DNA of 64,000 nucleotides, taken from positions 3,596,001-3,660,000 of the forward strand of contig NZ_AP019632.1 of the NCBI RefSeq assembly GCF_007035645.1, written 5' to 3'. The notes under the pieces were generated by a model. That model made no database searches. It was given only the letters and a program-made list of their open reading frames with translations, and was not told the DNA's origin. A program made the translations under genes and the position numbers. Shown in pieces: positions 8,552 through 16,595 of the stretch (its first letter is position 1; each line of letters opens with the position of its first letter). The DNA is from Enterobacter asburiae. Its GTDB lineage: Bacteria; Pseudomonadota; Gammaproteobacteria; Enterobacterales; Enterobacteriaceae.

Positions 8552-9135
8552 GCTCGAATAAAGATATGCGAGAGCACGCGCCGCAGCATTTCAATATCCT
8601 GGCGCGAAGCCTGCATTGGCTGATGGCGGTGATGATCCTGGCCATGCTTTTCATCGGTGCCGCAATGATGACGTCGTTACATCACCGGATTTGGTTAATC
8701 GACCTGCACCGGCCGCTGGGTGTCGCCATTTTACTGCTGGCACTGGTGCGTCTGGTCAACCGGCTCCTTAGCCGGACGCCCCCACTTCCTGCTGATTTGC
8801 CCGTCTGGCAGGTGCTTGCAGCAAAGGCATCACACTGGATGCTGTATGGGTTAATGCTGGCAATGCCGCTGCTGGGCTGGGCGCAACTGTCGGCAGCCGG
8901 GCTGCCGATTGTGATGTTTAGTGGCGTCAACCTGCCGGCGATTGCCCCGAACAGCCCAGCACTGTATGCCTGGTGTCACGACGCCCATAGCCTTCTGGCA
9001 AAGTTGCTTTTTGCTGTGGTGCTGGTCCATATCTCTGCCGCACTCGTTCATGCGTGGATCTACCGGGACGCAGTGTTTTCCAGCATGGCGAAAGGCGGGA
9101 AGTCGGCGTCAGCCATCCAGGATGACATGAAGTAA
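8548..9135 (+). CDS. Cytochrome b561 family protein
   Basis: A 195-residue four-helix membrane protein of the prokaryotic b561 type. Candidate heme-b histidines are H23 (SLHWLMAV), H54 (DLHRPLG), the histidine in KASHWMLYG and those in LVHISAALVHAW. It starts inside the catalase-like gene (ATGA overlap), so the two are co-translated. The pairing implies that b561 passes electrons from the quinol pool to the peroxidase; this partner role is inferred from gene order. Confidence 0.9.
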   Translation: MSSNKDMREHAPQHFNILARSLHWLMAVMILAMLFIGAAMMTSLHHRIWLIDLHRPLGVAILLLALVRLVNRLLSRTPPLPADLPVWQVLAAKASHWMLYGLMLAMPLLGWAQLSAAGLPIVMFSGVNLPAIAPNSPALYAWCHDAHSLLAKLLFAVVLVHISAALVHAWIYRDAVFSSMAKGGKSASAIQDDMK

Positions 9136-9535
9136 GGCAAGCGATATGGGACACGCACCATCAGAATGGTCGTGTTCTCGCTTATCGTCGTCATCCTGAA
9201 ACAACGGACACAACCGGGGTGCGTATTTAGTCTCCAGATTCGCGCCCCAAAAAGCCAAGGACATCCTAAAATTGTCGCGGAAGTTAATATCCATCAATTA
9301 AAGCGGTTATTTTTTAAACAGAAGAGCATTTATGCCCGCAATTTTAGCTTTTATCAAAAAGTTAAGCGTCGCTCTAGTATCAAACACCCTGTCACCCGCA
9401 ACACCTAACCCATTGATTAAAATGGGTTTATATCAACAAAAACGATAAAACCCCTTACTCCTCAACAAAATATATAAACTCGTGTGATATCTAAATTATA
9501 ATTCTTATACTTATGTTCAAAAGGTGGAGGTCAAA
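9136..9535. other. AT-rich intergenic region with one hairpin
   Basis: These 400 bases hold a taaaccca-type dyad at about 9406-9428 (aacccat, 8-base loop, atgggtt). It may end the catalase/b561 transcript, although no T-run follows. The next operon's promoter should lie near 9440-9520. An 80-codon open frame at 9166-9408 has no good start and no family resemblance, so it is not called. Confidence 0.45.
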
Positions 9536-10030
9536 ATGCGATTAACCCTACTGCTGTTATGCTGTCTCGTACAAAGTGTAACCTGGGCTGGCGACCTGCC
9601 AAAACCAGTTGGTAAACCCATTTTAACGATTTACGGTAATATAGAAAATACCAATGAAAATGGAAAAGCAGTGTTTGATCTCGCCAGCCTTGAAAAACTC
9701 GGAGTAGTGAGTTTCGAGACGACATCTCCCTGGTATAATGGTCGTACGAAGTTTGAGGGTGTTCCAATGAACAAACTCATGGAGTATGTGGGTGCGAAGG
9801 GAACTAACGTTAATGTTATTGCGCTCAATGATTACTCTACCGTGATCCCTCTCAGTGACTTTAAAAAATACAACGCCATACTTGCCTTAAAGGTCAATGG
9901 CGAATATATGCGCATCCGCGATAAAGGCCCATCGTTCATTGTATACCCCTATGACAGTCTTCCTGAGTTGAATAATCAGATTTATTACTCACGATCAGCA
10001 TGGCAGGTTAGCAAAATGAAGATTGAGTAG
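9536..10030 (+). CDS. Periplasmic SUOX-like (molybdopterin oxidoreductase fold) protein lacking the cofactor cysteine
   Basis: A 164-residue protein with a signal peptide (ending about SVTWA). The body resembles the oxidoreductase molybdopterin-binding domain of the sulfite oxidase group: TIYGNIENTN at the start, WYNGRTKFEGVPMNKLMEYV, then YNAILALKVNGEYMRIRDKGP. The mature chain has no cysteine, so it cannot hold molybdenum as sulfite oxidases do. The ATG at 9536 follows GGTGGAGG. It sits 17 bases before a GGDEF-EAL gene, so it is probably a ligand-binding partner of that receptor (inference). Confidence 0.65.
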   Translation: MRLTLLLLCCLVQSVTWAGDLPKPVGKPILTIYGNIENTNENGKAVFDLASLEKLGVVSFETTSPWYNGRTKFEGVPMNKLMEYVGAKGTNVNVIALNDYSTVIPLSDFKKYNAILALKVNGEYMRIRDKGPSFIVYPYDSLPELNNQIYYSRSAWQVSKMKIE

Positions 10031-10047
10031 TCGTTCAGGAGAACATA

Positions 10048-11979
10048 ATGAACAGGATACTGGTTGGTATCATTTTTTCTCTTTTTATCACGACAGGATA
10101 TATTGCATTCCTTGTTTACGATCGCCAGCAGGAATTGCAAAAACTGACTCAATACACTGAGTCCTGGTCCGTGGCACAACTGGTATCAGAGTATTACCGT
10201 TTTGAATCATGGCTTGGTCTATACGCAACCGATACCGATGACGTTACGATAGACCAGGTCCGCATGCGTCTTGAAATTATGCTAAGCCAGAGCGATTTAA
10301 TGAAAGGGGGTGATTTAGGTCGCTATATTGACAGTGATAAAGCGCATCAGGAGCTCGCTTTGCGCTTAGAGAAAATACTGGCCTATCTGGATAGCCATCT
10401 TGAAAAAATGAGCCACCCAGAGCTACAGGCATACCTGACAAATATGCATGACCTTGATGCGCCACTGAGCCAGCTTTCAGCAACGGCATTGACGAAAGAT
10501 ATTAACACGGTTAATGAATCCAACCATAAAATACAGATTCTTTATTATATTTATTCGGTGCTTTCATTATTACTGGTGATATTAAGCTTTATTCTGGGTT
10601 TCTTAATGATCTACCAGAATAAAAACATTCTCAAAGCGCACATGCAGGTTAAAAGCCTTGCTGACGAGCTTCAGATATCAAAAGAAACGCTGCAAATTCA
10701 GAACTCGAAGCTGGAATATGATGTTTATCATGACTCCCTCACCGGCATGAAAAACCGCCTTTTCTTCTGGGACGATCTCAACAAAATTAATCTTCAGGCA
10801 GATAAAAACCACATCCCCGTCACGGTGATGTTATTTGATTTAGACCGCTTCAAAGAGGTCAACGATACCTATGGCCATGATGCCGGAGATTTGCTGTTGA
10901 ATCAGGTATCCAGACGCCTCACCTCAATGAGCAGCGCCACTGATACGTTTTACCGTTTGGGCGGAGACGAGTTTGCCCTGCTTTCCAGTGGCCTCACTGA
11001 AGCAGCCGCCGTTTCGCGCGCCAAAGAAATCAGCGAACATATCAGCCAGCCCTATACAATTAATAACCAGCTGATAAAAATCGCCACCTGTGTGGGGATC
11101 GTTTTATCTGATAATGAACGGCGCTCTGACTACCTTTATAAATTTGCCGATCTGGCACTCTACGAAGCCAAAAAAGAGGGTTCACAGCAGATAAAAGTTT
11201 TCCGTCAGTGGATGCTGCAAAAGTTACAGGAAAGCAGAACCCTTGAACATGATATGGCACTGGCGATCGATAACCATGAATTCGTTGTTTATTACCAGCC
11301 TATTGTCGATTCATTCAGCAATGAAATTTACGGCTATGAAGCGCTTATTCGCTGGATACACCCGGTGAAGGGGATGCTGTCACCCGATTACTTTATTTCC
11401 GTCGCTGAGAAAACGGGGATGATCAACCAGATCGGCAAAACCGTGCTGGAGCTTGCCTGCCGGGAAGCGGTTTCCTGGGCGGTTCCGGCAAGGATCTCTG
11501 TGAACGTCTCACCCGTTCAGCTGGGCACGAAATCCTTTACGGCAATGGTACAGTCCATCCTGAAGGAGACAGGACTTCCGGCGAACCGTCTTGAATTAGA
11601 GGTTACGGAGTCATCGCTCTTCAGCGACAGCAACACGCCGATCACTATTCTCAAAAAGCTGAGAACGCTGGGTGTAAGAATTTCAATCGATGATTTCGGG
11701 ACAGGTTATTCGTCGCTCTCACGTCTGAGTGAACTGAATTTTGATAAAATTAAAATCGACAAATCCTTTGTGAACCCGATATCCACGCAGGATGATGCCC
11801 TTAATATCGTTAAATTGATAACCGGCATGGCGAAGAGCCTCAATATGAGGGTCATTGCAGAAGGTGTTGAAACCGAAGCGCAGCTCGAACGTCTTCAGGC
11901 GCTAGGCTGCGATCTCGTGCAGGGATATCTGTTCGGAAAACCACAGGCTGAGATTGACAGGAAGATTAGATACGGTTGA
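10048..11979 (+). CDS. Membrane GGDEF-EAL protein, likely cyclic di-GMP phosphodiesterase
   Basis: A 643-residue receptor with helices at about 5-25 and 165-190 bounding a periplasmic sensor domain. A short coiled stretch, a GGDEF domain (GGDEF at 305-309) and an EAL domain (EAL at 431-433) follow. The EAL catalytic set looks intact: EALIRW, NVSPVQL, DDFGTGYSS, KIDKSFV and IAEGVETEAQL. The GGDEF core is also intact, so it may be bifunctional. The RxxD inhibitory site is only partly kept (S replaces R). Start: ATG after CAGGAGA. Its operon partner is the periplasmic SUOX-like protein, resembling NspS-MbaA-type pairs. Confidence 0.9.
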   Translation: MNRILVGIIFSLFITTGYIAFLVYDRQQELQKLTQYTESWSVAQLVSEYYRFESWLGLYATDTDDVTIDQVRMRLEIMLSQSDLMKGGDLGRYIDSDKAHQELALRLEKILAYLDSHLEKMSHPELQAYLTNMHDLDAPLSQLSATALTKDINTVNESNHKIQILYYIYSVLSLLLVILSFILGFLMIYQNKNILKAHMQVKSLADELQISKETLQIQNSKLEYDVYHDSLTGMKNRLFFWDDLNKINLQADKNHIPVTVMLFDLDRFKEVNDTYGHDAGDLLLNQVSRRLTSMSSATDTFYRLGGDEFALLSSGLTEAAAVSRAKEISEHISQPYTINNQLIKIATCVGIVLSDNERRSDYLYKFADLALYEAKKEGSQQIKVFRQWMLQKLQESRTLEHDMALAIDNHEFVVYYQPIVDSFSNEIYGYEALIRWIHPVKGMLSPDYFISVAEKTGMINQIGKTVLELACREAVSWAVPARISVNVSPVQLGTKSFTAMVQSILKETGLPANRLELEVTESSLFSDSNTPITILKKLRTLGVRISIDDFGTGYSSLSRLSELNFDKIKIDKSFVNPISTQDDALNIVKLITGMAKSLNMRVIAEGVETEAQLERLQALGCDLVQGYLFGKPQAEIDRKIRYG

Positions 11980-12042
11980 AATGGTTGCGCGGCTTTTTCT
12001 GGCCCAAAACCCTTTAATCGATTGATAATCAAAGGTTAAACA

Positions 12043-12720
12043 ATGAAAAAAACAGCCCCGGAATATACGCCTGTTGATTTATCTCGTTGGGCCAGGAAGG
12101 AGCATTTTGAAGTATTCCAGTCATTTGCTGAGTGTACAATTAACCAAACGGTTCTGATCGACATCACCGCACTGCGAAAACATATCAAAGAGGTCGGCTG
12201 GAAGTTTTACCCGACGATTATTTTCCTCCTCTCTAAAATCATGAACCGGCATCCGGAATTCCGTATGGCCATGAAGGATAATGAGCTTGTCATATGGAAT
12301 GAAATTCATCCCAGCTATACCATTTTCCACCCTGAAACAGAGACCTTTTCATCATTGTGGAGCCACTTCGACGGCAATATTCAGCACTTCCAGAATACGT
12401 ATGCGGAAGACGTTGCCCGCTATGGCAATAACCTTTCTTACTGGCCGAAGGAAGAGTCCCGGGAAAATGTCTTTTTCGTATCGTCTATTCCCTGGGTAAC
12501 GTTTACGAACTTTACGATGAACATTGCGCACATGAAGAACTTCTTTTCCCCTATGTTCACGTTTGGAAAATACTACGAGCAGGATGGGAAAGTGTTGTTG
12601 CCCATGGCGGTACAGGTACATCACTCGGTGTGCGATGGTTTCCATGTGGCAAGGATGTTTAATGAGCTGCAGGAGATGTGTGATGGTTTGCCGGAGCTGT
12701 CAGAGGGGCTAAATAGCTGA
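12043..12720 (+). CDS. cat: Type A chloramphenicol O-acetyltransferase
   Basis: A 225-residue enzyme that acetylates chloramphenicol from acetyl-CoA in the cytoplasm. The active-site motif HHSVCDGFH holds catalytic H194 and structural D198. Blocks such as [19 protein letters not shown] and [10 protein letters not shown] align with CatA1 (about 219 residues), but many positions differ, so it is a distinct member. The start follows AAAGGTTAAACA. No insertion sequence, integron or second resistance gene is adjacent, which suggests a resident chromosomal gene. The att-like repeat of the neighbouring island begins 26 bases after its stop. Confidence 0.93.
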   Translation: MKKTAPEYTPVDLSRWARKEHFEVFQSFAECTINQTVLIDITALRKHIKEVGWKFYPTIIFLLSKIMNRHPEFRMAMKDNELVIWNEIHPSYTIFHPETETFSSLWSHFDGNIQHFQNTYAEDVARYGNNLSYWPKEESRENVFFVSSIPWVTFTNFTMNIAHMKNFFSPMFTFGKYYEQDGKVLLPMAVQVHHSVCDGFHVARMFNELQEMCDGLPELSEGLNS

Positions 12721-12745
12721 TACGCCGAAGGCAATTTTAAAAGAA

Positions 12746-12760
12746 GGTGCGATAATAGGA
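12746..12760. repeat. Att-like direct repeat, distal copy
   Basis: It matches the last bases of tRNA-Thr (15145-15160) except for one missing C. It marks the likely far end of the island. Confidence 0.7.
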
Positions 12761-12830
12761 ACAAAAAAAAGCATAATCAATTGAAATTAAACGCCTTTCT
12801 ATGCCTGATTTGTTCACCTGCCCCCAAATG

Positions 12831-12866
12831 TGCCCCTACTTAGTCCATGCCTAAATGGTAGGGGCA
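12831..12866. terminator. Hairpin between cat and the four-helix membrane gene
   Basis: The arms tgcccctac and gtaggggca pair perfectly over 9 bases with an 18-base loop. It lies between convergent genes and could serve either direction. The T-run is weak. Confidence 0.5.
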
Positions 12867-12870
12867 TAGC

Positions 12871-13479
12871 TCATTTAGGTTTATTTTTCTGCTCAAGTGT
12901 CAGCCAAACCTTAATGTTACAGCGTATAAGTATCAGGCAGTTCAGGAGGAAGAGGACAGTCAAAAGAGCAAGGTACATACAAAATAGAGCTGTATATGAA
13001 TTATCATAAAAGCCAAGTGTAAACTGTATAACAGCTGTAATAATCGATAACCATATCGAAACGTTAAGGAAGACTGATAGAACATTCAAAGGAGCATAGT
13101 ATTCAGATGCCTTAATCATATCATCAGTAAAATTTCTAATCTGCTGACTTTTGAAATCTATATAATTCTTTTTATATGCTTCTGAATCAAAAAGTTTATC
13201 TTTAAGATTTACTATAACAAAAGTGTGCAATGACAACAAAAAAGACCCAACAGAAATGAAGCCTGAAAAAAGATACCCTCTGATTTTTGACTCATAATAA
13301 TTAAAGAAAGTAGTATCTTTCTCTAGGGTAATACTGAATCCATACTTATAATGGAGAAATACAATGCCACAGACTAGAATTATTGATAAAATAAAAATAC
13401 CCAGCATTTGTTTAAAAATACTAGCCATAGGGAACTGAGCTATATATCTAATTAAAGAGCGCACGATACTCCCCCTCAT
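12871..13479 (-). CDS. Four-helix membrane protein, putative effector of a two-gene system
   Basis: This 202-residue protein has no recognised family. Hydrophobic segments lie at about 25-44, 68-90, 131-157 and 162-187, with a basic N-terminus and a soluble loop at about 91-126 rich in lysine and aromatic residues. The ATG at 13479 has an AAGGGA site; a GTG five codons in is an alternative. It overlaps the upstream 307-codon gene by 32 bases, implying translational coupling. Size and topology recall RexB of phage lambda and KwaA of the Kiwa system, but I see no sequence signature for either. Low GC suggests transfer. A membrane-acting defence role is inference. Confidence 0.6.
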   Translation of the reverse strand: MRGSIVRSLIRYIAQFPMASIFKQMLGIFILSIILVCGIVFLHYKYGFSITLEKDTTFFNYYESKIRGYLFSGFISVGSFLLSLHTFVIVNLKDKLFDSEAYKKNYIDFKSQQIRNFTDDMIKASEYYAPLNVLSVFLNVSIWLSIITAVIQFTLGFYDNSYTALFCMYLALLTVLFLLNCLILIRCNIKVWLTLEQKNKPK

Positions 13480-14371
13480 TTATTTCCCTTTTGAGCTCAA
13501 CAAGTATCTCATTCTCATGGAAATTTTCCACTGTCAAGCCATCAATCCTATGAGCTAAATCTTCGAACTCACACTCTCCTAATCTTTTAGGACAATTTAA
13601 TATAGAAATAGTTCGCTCTATATCATCACTATCTACAGTGCTAACGCTTCCTTTTTTGAAACCCACATTTCCAGCAAGCTCAACGACACCTTGGGTTAGT
13701 CTATCAATATTAGATTGCTCAGAATCCGTTATATTAAAAGATACTTTAACCTCGCGCGAACTTCTTTGTAGTGCAACTGCATGCCCAACAGCGAATTGCT
13801 GAGCATCGAACAACATTTCTATTTTCTTAACCTTAGCATATTCAGCCAGCACAGTAGGTATATCTCTATTATCTATTAAAATAGATGTAGAAAGTCTTCC
13901 TGCATATTCCCTTTTACCCTTAGCCTCAGCTTTTTCACGCCCCAATGCTAGATTATCAACAATGTAATTAGAAATTTTATCCGCTTTCAATGCATTGAAT
14001 TTATTACGAAGCAAAGCAAACAAGATATGTATACTGCAAGAGTTATGATAGTACTCGTAAAGGCCTTTCAAAGAGTTTTTCTTAACAACAAAAAAATTAA
14101 AATCAATCAACTTTTCATCATCAAGAATATCAGCCGTGTGGATAGTAAATTGTCCATCCTGAAATCTTGCTCTACAATCTCTTCGCTGATCCTTAAAGGA
14201 TAATACTACACCTGAAAAAAACACATCATCTTCATGGAAAAGGAAAAATCGCTCCCCTCCCTCAAACCCCATTCTTTCTCCATTAAATGAGATCAAGTAA
14301 TTAATGAAATCCGAAAAGCGAATTGTTTTATTTTTATTAGTTAAAGAAATTCCAATTCGTCTGACTTTCAT
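13448..14371 (-). CDS. Cytoplasmic protein of unknown family, putative sensor partner of the membrane protein
   Basis: A 307-residue protein without signal peptide or membrane helix. The N-terminus (MKVRRIGISLTNKNKTIRFS) leads into a mixed alpha/beta region with an acidic patch (DILDDEKLIDF), then a basic stretch (REKAEAKGKREYAG). The layout faintly recalls lambda RexA: a short basic start, SxFxNxL, then DDExLxF. This is a visual impression, not an alignment. KwaB-like sensors of similar length are an alternative. The ATG follows AAAGGA. It is first in a two-gene operon inside an AT-rich tRNA-linked island. Function is not assigned. Confidence 0.6.
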   Translation of the reverse strand: MKVRRIGISLTNKNKTIRFSDFINYLISFNGERMGFEGGERFFLFHEDDVFFSGVVLSFKDQRRDCRARFQDGQFTIHTADILDDEKLIDFNFFVVKKNSLKGLYEYYHNSCSIHILFALLRNKFNALKADKISNYIVDNLALGREKAEAKGKREYAGRLSTSILIDNRDIPTVLAEYAKVKKIEMLFDAQQFAVGHAVALQRSSREVKVSFNITDSEQSNIDRLTQGVVELAGNVGFKKGSVSTVDSDDIERTISILNCPKRLGECEFEDLAHRIDGLTVENFHENEILVELKREINEGEYRALFN

Positions 14372-15010
14372 CTTAAATCCTTTCTACTGTGAGGAAACCA
14401 TAAAGCTAATAGTTTCAATGGTAAATTAGTAACTTTATTATTCAATATTACAGCCTGAGATTACTTCAAACTTAGCCGGATTTGAAGTTTTTTCCAGAAG
14501 GCCTGAAGAAGATAAAAAGAAGCGAAGTGACATAATCAAACTCGTAACCCGCGTTTAAAGCACGCTCTAAGCCCACAGAACAATTACATACCTATCAAAA
14601 CAAAATACGCCCCCTTAACCAAACCCAGCTCGATAGGCTCTCTCGCCGCACACAAAAATCGCACTACACCGCACCCGCCTGCGGTTTTCAGATCGCAAAA
14701 ATTTTTCAGTTGGGATTTTTTACAAATGATAGCGCCAGACCGCGCCACAACTGGGGATATACAGCGAGCAGGGAACTGAAAAAAGTGAAAAGAATTTCAG
14801 CTTTTTTCAGTTTAGCTTTACTCCAACATCTTCATCAATTGAGTTAAGATATTGATAGTAAAGAGATATAAAATTTTAGGTGAGATTTTTTATGTTAACT
14901 AACGGTACACTTAAAATTTAACAAACTGATTCTTATATACACTTTTTCTTAAGCAGCTGAAATTTAATGAACCGAAGCCGGGAAAATTTCAGTAACTCCC
15001 GGCGAGCCGT
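14372..15010. other. AT-rich non-coding stretch of the island with TTTCAG/CTGAAA inverted repeats
   Basis: It contains the promoter of the two-gene module and several dyads. One is a near-perfect 17-base inverted repeat (14774-14790 with 14795-14812). Two overlapping hairpins at 14957-14992 and 14977-15003 cannot form together. The hexamer TTTCAG or its complement recurs at least six times between 14680 and 14995. Such clusters can be integrase or excisionase arm sites, or replication iterons. No coding frame is credible. Confidence 0.5.
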
Positions 15011-15082
15011 TCACTGGCTCTCTTTGGCTGCCAGTAGGAGTTCTAATGCTTTTTGTCGCTCGTCCGGTGGCAGAGCATCCAT
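15011..15082 (-). pseudogene. Gene-end fragment next to tRNA-Thr
   Basis: A 23-codon frame reads MDALPPDERQKALELLLAAK then ESQ and stop. It stays open upstream for about 12 codons without a start. It looks like the amphipathic C-terminal helix of a larger protein, such as a phage regulator, cut off by the recombination that formed the island. Too short to identify. Confidence 0.35.
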
Positions 15083-15143
15083 TAGCTCTTTAATCCGTCC
15101 CTGGCCGCGCAAAGCGTGGGATTAATCGTGTGTGAATTGAGGA

Positions 15144-15219
15144 TGGTGCCGATAATAGGAGTCGAACCTACGACCTTCGCATTACGAATGCGCTGCTCTA
15201 CCAACTGAGCTATATCGGC
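15144..15219 (-). tRNA. thrW: tRNA-Thr (anticodon CGT)
   Basis: A 76-base cloverleaf: acceptor GCCGATA/TATCGGC, anticodon arm GCATTCGTAATGC, T-arm GGTTCGACTCC, encoded CCA. It lies directly downstream of proA, as thrW does in E. coli, and its 3' end is the core of the island attachment repeat. The symbol rests on synteny and anticodon. Confidence 0.95.
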
Positions 15220-15330
15220 CCTGAGAGGCCGGTTACGAGCGTAACCACGGGGCAAAAGGTTAGATCTAACCGGGTGATGCGTCAATGCCCTTTTGAATCA
15301 AACGGCTATTTTTGCATCACCCGTGATTAT

Positions 15331-16584
15331 TTACGCACGAATCGTATCGTCGCCAAAGCCGATCCACTTGTACGTGGTCAACGCTTCCAGCCCCATCGGG
15401 CCGCGCGCGTGCAGTTTCTGCGTGCTGACCGCCACCTCAGCGCCGAGGCCGAACTGGCCACCGTCGGTGAAGCGGGTGGAGGCATTCACATATACTGCTG
15501 AAGAATCCACTTCGTTCACGAAGCGATCGGCATTGCGCAAGGTGCGCGTCAGGATCGCGTCAGAATGCTGCGTCCCGTGTTCACGGATGTGCGCAATGGC
15601 GTCGTCGAGATCGGCAACGATTTTCACGTTTAGATCCAGTGACAGGAACTCGTCGTCGTACTGCTCCACTTTTACGGGAACAACGTTAGCCGGGCCATCC
15701 TGAAGCAGTGCGAGCGCGCTGGCGTCAGCATGCAGCGTCACGCCGCTCTCTGCCATCTGTTTGCTCAGGGCCGGCAGGAAGCTGTTCGCAATATCCTGAT
15801 GCACCAGCAGCGTTTCTACGGTGTTACAGGTGCTTGGACGCTGGGTTTTCGCGTTAACGATAATCTTCAGCGCCGGTTCAATCTCCGCGCTGTCATCCAC
15901 CACGATATGGCACACGCCGATACCGCCGGTGATCACCGGGATCGTCGACTGCTCGCGGCACAGCTTGTGCAGGCCCGCGCCACCGCGTGGGATCAGCATG
16001 TCGATGTATTTGTCCATGCGCAGCATTTCGTTGACCAGCGCGCGGTCTGGGCTCTCGATCGCCTGTACGGCCCCCGCCGGTAAGCCACACTCTTCCAGCG
16101 CCTGCTGAATGACTTTCACCGTCGCGGCGTTGGTGCGCCAGGTCTCTTTCCCACCGCGCAGAATAGCGGCGTTACCGGTTTTCAGGCACAGGGAGGCGAC
16201 ATCCACCGTCACGTTTGGACGGGCTTCATAAATAACGCCAATGACGCCGAGCGGCACGCGACGGCGCTCCAGGCGTAAACCGCTGTCGAGCAGCCCGCCG
16301 TCGATCACCTGCCCTACCGGGTCGGCCAGATTACAGACCTGACGCACATCGTCGGCGATGCCTTTCAGGCGTGCTGGCGTCAGCGCCAGACGGTCGAGCA
16401 TCGCTTCGCTCAAGCCGTTACGACGGGCTTCCAGCAGATCCTGCTCGTTGGAGAGCAAAATTTCCTGAGACTGGGATTCCAGATAATCAGCGATTTTTTC
16501 CAGCACGCGGTTTTTCTCGCGGCTGGAAAGGAGCGCCAGTTTGTAAGAGGCAGCCTTCGCGGCAGCGCCCATTTGTTCCAGCAT
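15331..16584 (-). CDS. proA: Gamma-glutamyl phosphate reductase ProA
   Basis: This 417-residue enzyme reduces gamma-glutamyl phosphate to glutamate semialdehyde with NADPH, the second step of proline synthesis. It has the aldehyde dehydrogenase fold; the catalytic cysteine is in [10 protein letters not shown], and RGGKE and [11 protein letters not shown] match the family. Length equals E. coli ProA. It begins 11 bases after proB, with which it forms one operon and, in E. coli, an enzyme complex. Confidence 0.98.
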   Translation of the reverse strand: MLEQMGAAAKAASYKLALLSSREKNRVLEKIADYLESQSQEILLSNEQDLLEARRNGLSEAMLDRLALTPARLKGIADDVRQVCNLADPVGQVIDGGLLDSGLRLERRRVPLGVIGVIYEARPNVTVDVASLCLKTGNAAILRGGKETWRTNAATVKVIQQALEECGLPAGAVQAIESPDRALVNEMLRMDKYIDMLIPRGGAGLHKLCREQSTIPVITGGIGVCHIVVDDSAEIEPALKIIVNAKTQRPSTCNTVETLLVHQDIANSFLPALSKQMAESGVTLHADASALALLQDGPANVVPVKVEQYDDEFLSLDLNVKIVADLDDAIAHIREHGTQHSDAILTRTLRNADRFVNEVDSSAVYVNASTRFTDGGQFGLGAEVAVSTQKLHARGPMGLEALTTYKWIGFGDDTIRA

Positions 16585-16595
16585 GTTCTGGCTCC

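Larger units (their letters stand above)
12746..15160. mobile_element. Mini genomic island at the 3' end of tRNA-Thr, without an integrase
   Basis: The bases at 12746-12760 (ggtgcgataatagga) repeat the tRNA-Thr 3' end at 15145-15160 (ggtgccgataatagga) with a single base missing. That is what a tRNA-targeting integrative element leaves behind. The 2.4 kb between is visibly AT-rich compared with both flanks. It holds two intact genes, several inverted repeats and a gene-end fragment. No integrase or other mobility gene remains, so it is a decayed or minimal element. In E. coli K-12 the same tRNA (thrW) carries the CP4-6 element. Confidence 0.75.

Noticed and set aside
9166..9408. An 80-codon open frame after the b561 gene
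   Set aside because: No ribosome site, no recognisable family and AT-rich intergenic composition.
12871..14371. Naming the two-gene module Kiwa or RexAB
   Set aside because: Size and membrane topology agree, but I see no diagnostic motif for either and gene order differs from Kiwa; only a profile search could decide.
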